DNA of 20,945 nucleotides from Trichomonas tenax (Eukaryota > Parabasalia > Trichomonadida > Trichomonadidae): assembly GCA_023091735.1 (NCBI GenBank), contig JALKBU010000910.1:1-20945 (forward strand), given 5' to 3'. The translations under genes and the position numbers were made by a program. The first letter of the stretch is position 1. Each line of letters begins with the position of its first letter. Below the pieces are notes generated by a model. It saw only the letters and a list, made by a program, of their open reading frames with translations. It did no database searches and was not told the origin of the DNA. Shown one piece after another: positions 15,198 through 20,945 of the stretch.

Positions 15198-17417
15198 TTA
15201 TTTGCGCTTTGCGCTGGCAGCTGATGATAACAACTGGGAAGAAATTGATTTCTTCTTTGGAGGCTCTGGCATCAATGACGATGTCATCTGTGGGGCTTTC
15301 TTCTTCTTTGATGGAGAAGCCTTCTTCCTGTGGTGATCGGAGAATGAACTATCTGAGTCATTGTCATCTGGGCTCTTTCCAAGCTTCAATGGATTGCTCT
15401 TCGCAAGAGACTTTGGCTTAAGAGGCAAACGCATCGACTGTGTAGAATTCTGCATTGCGAGATCACGTTCTCTGATTTCTGCAGGATCAGCGTAAGAGCC
15501 AGGATTGAATAAGAACATATTCTGACCTTTTCTTGCTGCTGCTGCATGAGCTCCGTACATTGGTAATGGCGGGAATTTGAGTGGATTTGGTTTAACTTTC
15601 TGTGCCATCTTCTTCACTCCACGTGATGACTTATCAAAGCACTGTCTGAAGAAATCGCCTAAAGCTGTGGAGAAGTTATATCCGAGCTGTGGAGAAAATG
15701 TGGCAACGGGTTGTTGAGCTTCATCATAAATTTGCCTCAATGTATCCTTGTGCTCGATAACAGAGTGCATGATTAAGTCAACTGCAAGAGCAGTATCACC
15801 TGCTGGTGGAGGAGAGTATGAAGGAATCTCTCCAGAAATGTCACCAATAGAGAACAAGAACTCTTCAAGCTGAGGAATTGTGTGCTTGATGATTCTGTGA
15901 TTCCATGTTGAAAATTCATCCTTAAGAAGAGCTCCGTGGAATAATAACTGTAAATTATCCGAAACTTGCTTGATAAGACGTGGATTCTTGAGCTCTGGGA
16001 GATCATCGAAGTATCTCTTCGGCTTTGCCAAGACTGGGCAGATGAAATCTAAACCGAAGAAGCCACCAAGCAAGAAATAGACAACACCACGTGAGTTGAA
16101 TTTCATTGCAGCATAAGAGCGAATGATAGAAGCGAAGTGTCTCACTTGGATTGGAATATAAGAGCCACTCATCATGATGTACTTGATGACACTGAAGAAA
16201 ACAGTTTCTTCGAATCCTCCGTGTCTATCAATGAACGTAACAAGTTTCTTAAGCAGCATCATATATGAAGAGCTAAATCTCTTGAACAATGCATGAGAGA
16301 ATCTTCTGAAGAACGAATCCTCAGCATAAACAGCCATTGGATTGATGTCATCATTTTCAAGGATATAACCAACAATGCTTCCAAACAACTGATGTGTCTT
16401 CCTTGTGTACAAATAAACAGTGATCAATGCATCAGCAACTTCATAAGGAGCATCGATATTGATAAGTGTGCGAATGAAAACGCCATCATTGCTTGTGATG
16501 GCATCAACGAATGATGGATAGAAAGCATCTGGGAACCATGGCAAGTCAACTGTCAAAAAATAAGGGAATGGAACACTCTTGTGAACTTCCTGTGCTTCTC
16601 CGCCAAGTTCTGGAGCTTCAAGGCAATTCACCCAAAGATCGAGTTGATTCAAATCCAATGGATCGAATGTAGCAATCAAATAGCCTTTGTCATCTTTAAC
16701 AATGAGGCTCTTCTTGTCCTTAGCTCTCTCGATGTGTCCTGCAGTTCCACTCGCGCGAACATTTAATTTGTTATCTATCGTGAGACTGACAATGAAGAAG
16801 TATTTCGTCGATCTGAGGATATAAGCCCAACAGCTGGACTTTCCCTTGAATTTGCACGGGCATAGGGCCTGCAAATCGACTTTTCCACACTTATTAGATG
16901 ACCAATTTATGGAGAAGATGGCAAACGAGAAAAATCTGAGAATAGCTGTTGGATCGTTCGCTTCAGACAGCATTTTGACCATGGCGCCTATCGTTGGTTC
17001 GACTGTTGGTGTGATTCTTGGAAAACTCGGCGGCCAAGAAGAAGCCATCGGGAAACAGAGCTTCCCTGGGAACATCGATGACAGGTATTTCGCGTATTCG
17101 ATGATATTTTCCGGTGGAGTGTAAATTTGCTCGCGAGAAAGCTCATTAAATGAATTCACGAACATTTTGTATGACTCTGTGATCGGAATGTTCTGGAAAT
17201 CTGGACAGGAGTCGTATTTGCACATCTTGAGGAACTCTGGGACGCGATTTCCCAACTGTGTGAAGTCGATAATTGGTTCTTGGTAAATATCTGCGAGATA
17301 TTGGCATGGCTTTACGTCAGAGACGAGATCTTCGTGAAGTTCGTAAATTGGTACTTCCTCTTCCTCTTTGTTTTCGCCAATGGCAGTTAGAACTGATTTT
17401 ACAGATTTCTCCGCCAT
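15198..17417 (-). CDS. PH-RasGAP-like protein, divergent paralog 2
   Basis: This encodes 739 residues. The N-terminal helical part (about 1-170) carries SWPPSFP, matching NWPPLLP of the 844-residue paralog. A PH-like domain (about 185-275) ends in a QLDLWVNCL helix. The RasGAP-like domain (about 290-560) has ALFKRFSSSYMMLLKKLV, PIQVRHFASIIRSY and GGFFGLDFICPVLAKP; the last is close to the FLRFICPAxxxP signature of true RasGAPs. The tail (about 660-739) is rich in Lys and Ser and probably disordered. Expected role: accelerating GTP hydrolysis on Ras-family GTPases near membranes. This paralog keeps the Phe-Ile-Cys-Pro motif that the other has lost, so it is the better candidate for an active enzyme, though the catalytic arginine finger cannot be placed with certainty. 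Start: first ATG (MAEKSVKSV). No clear Inr is seen on its own strand. The region is visibly less AT-rich than its neighbours. Confidence 0.88.
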   Translation of the reverse strand: MAEKSVKSVLTAIGENKEEEEVPIYELHEDLVSDVKPCQYLADIYQEPIIDFTQLGNRVPEFLKMCKYDSCPDFQNIPITESYKMFVNSFNELSREQIYTPPENIIEYAKYLSSMFPGKLCFPMASSWPPSFPRITPTVEPTIGAMVKMLSEANDPTAILRFFSFAIFSINWSSNKCGKVDLQALCPCKFKGKSSCWAYILRSTKYFFIVSLTIDNKLNVRASGTAGHIERAKDKKSLIVKDDKGYLIATFDPLDLNQLDLWVNCLEAPELGGEAQEVHKSVPFPYFLTVDLPWFPDAFYPSFVDAITSNDGVFIRTLINIDAPYEVADALITVYLYTRKTHQLFGSIVGYILENDDINPMAVYAEDSFFRRFSHALFKRFSSSYMMLLKKLVTFIDRHGGFEETVFFSVIKYIMMSGSYIPIQVRHFASIIRSYAAMKFNSRGVVYFLLGGFFGLDFICPVLAKPKRYFDDLPELKNPRLIKQVSDNLQLLFHGALLKDEFSTWNHRIIKHTIPQLEEFLFSIGDISGEIPSYSPPPAGDTALAVDLIMHSVIEHKDTLRQIYDEAQQPVATFSPQLGYNFSTALGDFFRQCFDKSSRGVKKMAQKVKPNPLKFPPLPMYGAHAAAARKGQNMFLFNPGSYADPAEIRERDLAMQNSTQSMRLPLKPKSLAKSNPLKLGKSPDDNDSDSSFSDHHRKKASPSKKKKAPQMTSSLMPEPPKKKSISSQLLSSAASAKRK

Positions 17418-17821
17418 TTGTTTCTTTACCGAATTACGTTAACTTGTCACTTTTTGTACCCAGAGTCATTTCAGAGATTACTCACGCCCATACGTAAACT
17501 ATTGAGCTCTCTATTTTAAATCTAATGTAGCTATGTCATGCAGTGGCATCATTGAATCAAAATGAATAAGATTGGAACACTCTTTTGTGGAATTGTTTAA
17601 TGAATTTTTAAATTTTGTGTTTTTACCACAAAATATTGTTTGACTTATTAGGGCAAAAATAGGTGATAATCCTTAAAACATGAATTATGACAATAGGTAA
17701 ATTAGCATGGATTGCAGCTGTAGTCATTTTCGATTTGGGAAACAAAAATGACAATAAAAAGATAATTTCAATTTTAAGAGGGCTGATGAATAGAAAGTTT
17801 TTTTTTTTTGATAATGATTTG
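17418..17821. other. Gene-free interval
   Basis: Spacer upstream of the RasGAP-like gene and downstream of the surface-protein pseudogene. TCACTTTTT at 17447-17455 lies on the plus strand, pointing away from the gene at 17417. I see no ORF that it would serve. Confidence 0.45.
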
Positions 17822-18859
17822 CTATTGTTTGAAAGATATGAAAAAAGAAAGAGCATAAGATATAATCATTGAACGAGATTTGATAAAGTCCGAAGAACAT
17901 TTGATAGCACATGAAGGAGAAGATTCATTTTCAAATGATTCTTCGTTCGTTGAAAAACGAAAAAAGCATTGATTAGTAATGATGACTTTGTTTGTAATGT
18001 TAACTTCACCAAATTTGTTATCGCGGTCGATGAAACAGTTAGAAGCAAACAATTTTTGACCTGATTCAACATAGAATGTGTATGTGAGTGTGTTTTCTTT
18101 GATGCAACAGTGTGAAATGTTGATTGAATATTTGCCAATAACGCAACCGCCTGATTTAAGTTCGCTGTTGTTGTAATATGAACACTTAGATATGATGAAT
18201 GCAGTACCATCTTGACTACCATAAAAATATGTGATGGAATTACTATAACTATCATAATAATCTGTCCTTGTATTGTTCGCAAAATTAGAAAAATAAACAA
18301 TGCTCAGTTGAGAAAATCTATAAATATATAGTGCAGCTGTGTGTTGACCTTTGCAGTTTGTGACGTTGATTGATGTGATTTGTTGAATACCATTATATTG
18401 ACAAATAGCTCCCAGTCCAGGAGGAGTTTTATCATATGAGCATAAATCAACTGATGATAAAATCAATGAATTTCGCTTATATTGAGATTGTGAATTTGGA
18501 TAATTCAAATAAACAGAACTAAATTGGCCATCATTAGAAGAATAGCATTTGCTGGATGTGATTCCTTCTTGGATACACTCGCAACCATATCTAAAATAAA
18601 AACAGCCGCCTTTTCCATTGCTTTTAGAACACTTTGTGTAAGAACAAGACTCATGAAGAACTAACGCACCTGTTCCTGGATTATCAAAGCGGATAACACC
18701 GCTACCAACAATGCCTTCGAAATCACAGACTACAACATAGTAGTTATCCTTGCCAGTAGAAAATGCAGAATTTTCATTTGAATAAAGTTGATATTTATTG
18801 CCAGGATAGTATTCAAGCCATGAACAGCAAACTCGCAATGTGAAATGAAACGTTCCCAA
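17822..18859 (-). pseudogene. Beta-helix surface-protein fragment, no ATG
   Basis: A 345-codon frame with no ATG before codon 330; it opens at TTG four codons after an in-frame TGA. The peptide is rich in Asn, Ser, Tyr and Cys, with repeated short-strand units (YYVVVCDFEG, GVIRFDN, LVLHESCSYTKC, GGCFYF, CYSSNDGQFSSVYL, ISKCSYYNN, GGCVIG, ISHCCIKENT). This is typical of trichomonad surface proteins with parallel beta-helix folds, which resemble Chlamydia polymorphic membrane proteins. In the next frame an ATG at 18873 opens a 19-codon peptide (MNLYLGNVSFHIASLLFMA) that looks like a signal peptide and overlaps the 5' end, suggesting a start lost to a one-base frameshift. The C-terminus ends after a short hydrophobic stretch (IISYALSFFISF) without a full membrane anchor and tail. 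Likely a broken copy; a non-ATG start is a less likely alternative. Confidence 0.65.
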
Positions 18860-19019
18860 GATATAAATTCATTGAAGAACTTCGAGAAAAAAATTACATC
18901 AACACAATGACATTTGTAACTATCTCAATATTTTCTGAATCATTCAAACATTTGTTATATTTACGTGGCAAAAATAAAAAAAAACTTAAAATTTATGGAT
19001 TAGTTCAAAAGGCTCCACT

Positions 19020-20040
19020 TTTTTCTCGTTGACCTTTTTTGAGTTTTGCGATTTTTAACGAGTAACCCTCCTTCCTGGACAAATCTGATGAAACATTTAC
19101 GTGCTTTTTGTGGGTGCTCATTCTAGTGGTGCAATCTGTTTCATGATCTTAGCAAAGTATTACTTAATCATGATATGATTACAAACAGAAACCCATTACA
19201 AATCATTAATGGACTTCTGTTATGAATCTCTTTGATGATTATAACAAATGCATCTCACTATTATAGCGTTCGCTCACTTATTTTTGCAAGAATTCCCCTA
19301 GAAAAATCAAAAAATAGAAAAGAAAAAATACGCTACGCGCAGGAGTCAAACGGTATTTCTTTGCTCATACATCGAGCATACATAAAGTTATGCTACCTCA
19401 AATTCACATAAAATTTGCTCATTGGTAACATTACATATCAAATTTTCGACTTTACTTGACAAATCTCAGATAATAAGTGTCGAAAATGGTGACTTTAGTT
19501 ATTTTACATGTCCAAATTCGATGAAATCTCATTGAGGCACCGAGATCCTCAAGTTAAATAGACAAGCAAATGCTATAAGCATACTCAGCACCCCTGAAAA
19601 GCACCAATTTCTTATTAAAATAAATGGAAATACTAAATAAGTTAAATTATTGCTTTTTTTAAAATACAAAAATAGAGTCTCATATTCTTAAAATAATAAT
19701 CTATAATCACACTGTTTATGAATGTATTAATTATACTTGATTTTGTAATATATTTATAAATTCTGCGATTTAATATAGGCTACATCTATATTATTAACAT
19801 GCATTTATACCTACAATAGATAAGAGAAGAGCTTCCATCATCTTCCAATACAAGATAGTGTTTGTTTAAGCAAAATCATATTGGATTAGCGGCGTGGTCT
19901 TTGTTTGCAGAGATATTATTGATACCACTGTAAACAGAACCCCAGAAAGGCACGTAAATGTTTTATCAGATCAGATCTGATCTATATGGGGGTCACTCGT
20001 TAAAAATCGCAAAACTCAAAAGAATAAACGAGAAAAAAAA
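19020..20040. mobile_element. Inverted-repeat-flanked segment of about 1 kb
   Basis: About 19020-19133 is repeated in inverted orientation at about 19918-20040. Two blocks are nearly exact: 19041-19063 with 19995-20017 (23 bases identical) and 19083-19104 with 19950-19971 (one difference in 22). Between them the arms drift, and the right arm carries a small duplication (CAGATCAGATCTGATC). On the minus strand the left arm encodes an open peptide containing HVNVSSD, EGYSLKIAKLKK and ending GAF-stop; the right arm, on the plus strand, encodes HVNVLSD and, in another frame, SLKIAKLKR. So each arm is a copy of the same old coding segment, and the right one is frameshifted. This could be a non-autonomous element with long terminal inverted repeats or an inverted duplication of a gene end. 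I could not identify target-site duplications or a transposase. Confidence 0.5.
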
Positions 20041-20406
20041 TTCAAGGAGTTCAAAATCTATAATAGCTATCATAAAATTTATGGATGCAGCTTTTGAAGC
20101 AATTTTGGATTCTGAGTATTTTAATAGTCGAATGCATTTCTAAAATTCAAGACATTAGTGTTGATTTCGAATCCACATAAGTAAATAAATTCAACCTAAA
20201 ATGATTCATTTAACCGTAAAAGTGATAAATACATCACTGGGGCAATTAAATTTTTATACTCAAAGTCGGCGAAACTCGTTGTTTAATTCACTGGATTAAC
20301 TTTTTGCGAAGTTATTGAACCCCAATGTACAAAATCCTGTTGTGCATGATATATTAAATAATTAGCTAACAAAGTCTATATTTCATTAAAATATTACACA
20401 CACACA

Positions 20407-20443
20407 TGGCGCTCTGCCGCGAGCAAGCTCGCGTCCCGCGCAG
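20407..20443. repeat. GC-rich patch with a tight hairpin
   Basis: A short stretch of mostly G and C in otherwise very AT-rich DNA. It contains CGCGAGC (20418-20424) and GCTCGCG (20427-20433) as an exact inverted repeat with a 2-base spacer, followed by CCCGCGCAGG. A CGCGCAGGA sequence also occurs at about 19335-19343. Confidence 0.6.
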
Positions 20444-20573
20444 GATAAATGAAGAAATTTAATGAAAATTAATGACGGATAGTGATAAACGGTAGATTGT
20501 AAATAAATATAGCATACAAAAACATGAAACTTAACATATAACTTACTTACTCTTACCTAACTTAGTTAGTATA

Positions 20574-20621
20574 TAACATTTCGCTAAACTATACAGCTAG
20601 GTATAGTTTAGCGAAATGTTA
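20574..20621. repeat. Perfect hairpin, 21-bp arms and 6-base loop
   Basis: 20574-20594 is an exact reverse complement of 20601-20621, with loop AGCTAG. The arms read TAACATTTCGCTAAAC... inward. No gene adjoins it. Such a perfect stem suggests a recent or maintained palindrome, or a structured RNA end. Confidence 0.85.
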
Positions 20622-20683
20622 GACTCGGGATATAAATAAACGAATTCTTTTAAAATTTACTTTTTTATAACTTCCAATAATAT

Positions 20684-20747
20684 AATGATGATTCGTTTTT
20701 GAGCGGCTAAATTTGAAAAATTTATTAAATTGAGAAGAATCATCATT
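20684..20747. repeat. Inverted repeat AATGATGATTC, 42-base spacer
   Basis: AATGATGATTC (20684-20694) and GAATCATCATT (20737-20747) are exact reverse complements. The spacer contains a GAGCGGCTAA sequence. No coding signal is present. Confidence 0.6.
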
Positions 20748-20945
20748 ATTTTTGGGAGAATAACACACAGAGCTTATGTGTGAATACTTGGAATACTTTT
20801 TTCCAAAAAAGCTAAAATAGCATATTTGTGATTAGATTTACCTATTTATCATCGACAACAACATATTTTACGTTATAAAAATGCTATACAATGGGAATAT
20901 AATATATTATAATGAGTAAAGCACATCATGGCAAATCAATGTTTT

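Larger units (their letters stand above)
18860..20945. other. Gene-free right end with repeats
   Basis: I see no convincing gene in these 2.1 kb. The interval holds the inverted-repeat-flanked segment (19020-20040), a GC-rich patch, a perfect hairpin and a smaller inverted repeat, each listed separately. 19140-19917 between the large arms shows no open frame above 60 codons. Confidence 0.55.

Noticed and set aside
17866..18300. 144-codon minus-strand frame overlapping the surface-protein fragment
   Set aside because: Alternative frame of the same stretch, without family features.
18333..18345. Minus-strand GTCAACACACAG, like an intron end
   Set aside because: It lies inside the open surface-protein frame and encodes a plausible part of it (KGQHTA), with no 5' splice partner seen.
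19325..19350. tRNA-like GGAGTCAAAC sequence
   Set aside because: The T-arm does not pair and no D or anticodon arm can be drawn around it.
20758..20770. 3' splice-site-like ATAACACACAG
   Set aside because: It resembles the trichomonad branch-point and acceptor sequence, but no matching 5' splice site (GTAYGT) was found within about 200 bases upstream and no exon is evident.

Overview
This window is AT-rich nuclear DNA from a eukaryotic microbe, most likely a parabasalid of the Trichomonas/Tritrichomonas type. Four things point that way. The genes are intronless with short leaders. At least two carry an Inr-like TCA(C/T)T element just upstream of ATG (9317-9324 and, on the minus strand, 4670-4664). 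One poly(A) signal, AATAAA, overlaps its own stop codon (4217-4221). The gene families fit: compact two-repeat Myb proteins, divergent RasGAP-like proteins, cysteine- and asparagine-rich beta-helix surface proteins and a GP63-like metalloprotease remnant. Genus is an inference from these traits and no homology search was run.

Layout: 1-2460 holds an open frame running in from the left edge, then non-coding DNA crowded with inverted and direct repeats. 2464-3010 (minus) is a frameshifted GP63-like C-terminal fragment. 3180-3905 is the most striking part of the window: a tandem array of long hairpins whose arms change in a coordinated way. 4217-4654 (minus) encodes a Myb protein. 5756-6142 (minus) is a beta-helix surface-protein fragment with no ATG. 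6733-8307 (plus) encodes a charged protein I do not recognise. 9350-11884 (plus) and 15198-17417 (minus) encode two paralogous PH-RasGAP-like proteins that point toward each other. Between them are a ubiquitin-like protein gene (12300-12866, minus) and a second Myb gene (13799-14248, minus). 17822-18859 (minus) is a larger surface-protein pseudogene. 18860-20945 has no convincing gene but contains an inverted-repeat-flanked segment of about 1 kb, a GC-rich patch and a perfect 21-bp-arm hairpin.

The genes do not form a pathway operon. As a set they suggest signalling (two RasGAP-like proteins with PH-like domains), transcription (two Mybs) and decayed members of surface-protein families. All three surface-related loci are damaged: one is frameshifted, two lack an ATG, and one also ends at a premature stop. 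The window therefore looks like ordinary signalling and regulatory genes set among decayed surface-family copies and repeats. The hairpin array at 3180-3905 is the best candidate for something undescribed.
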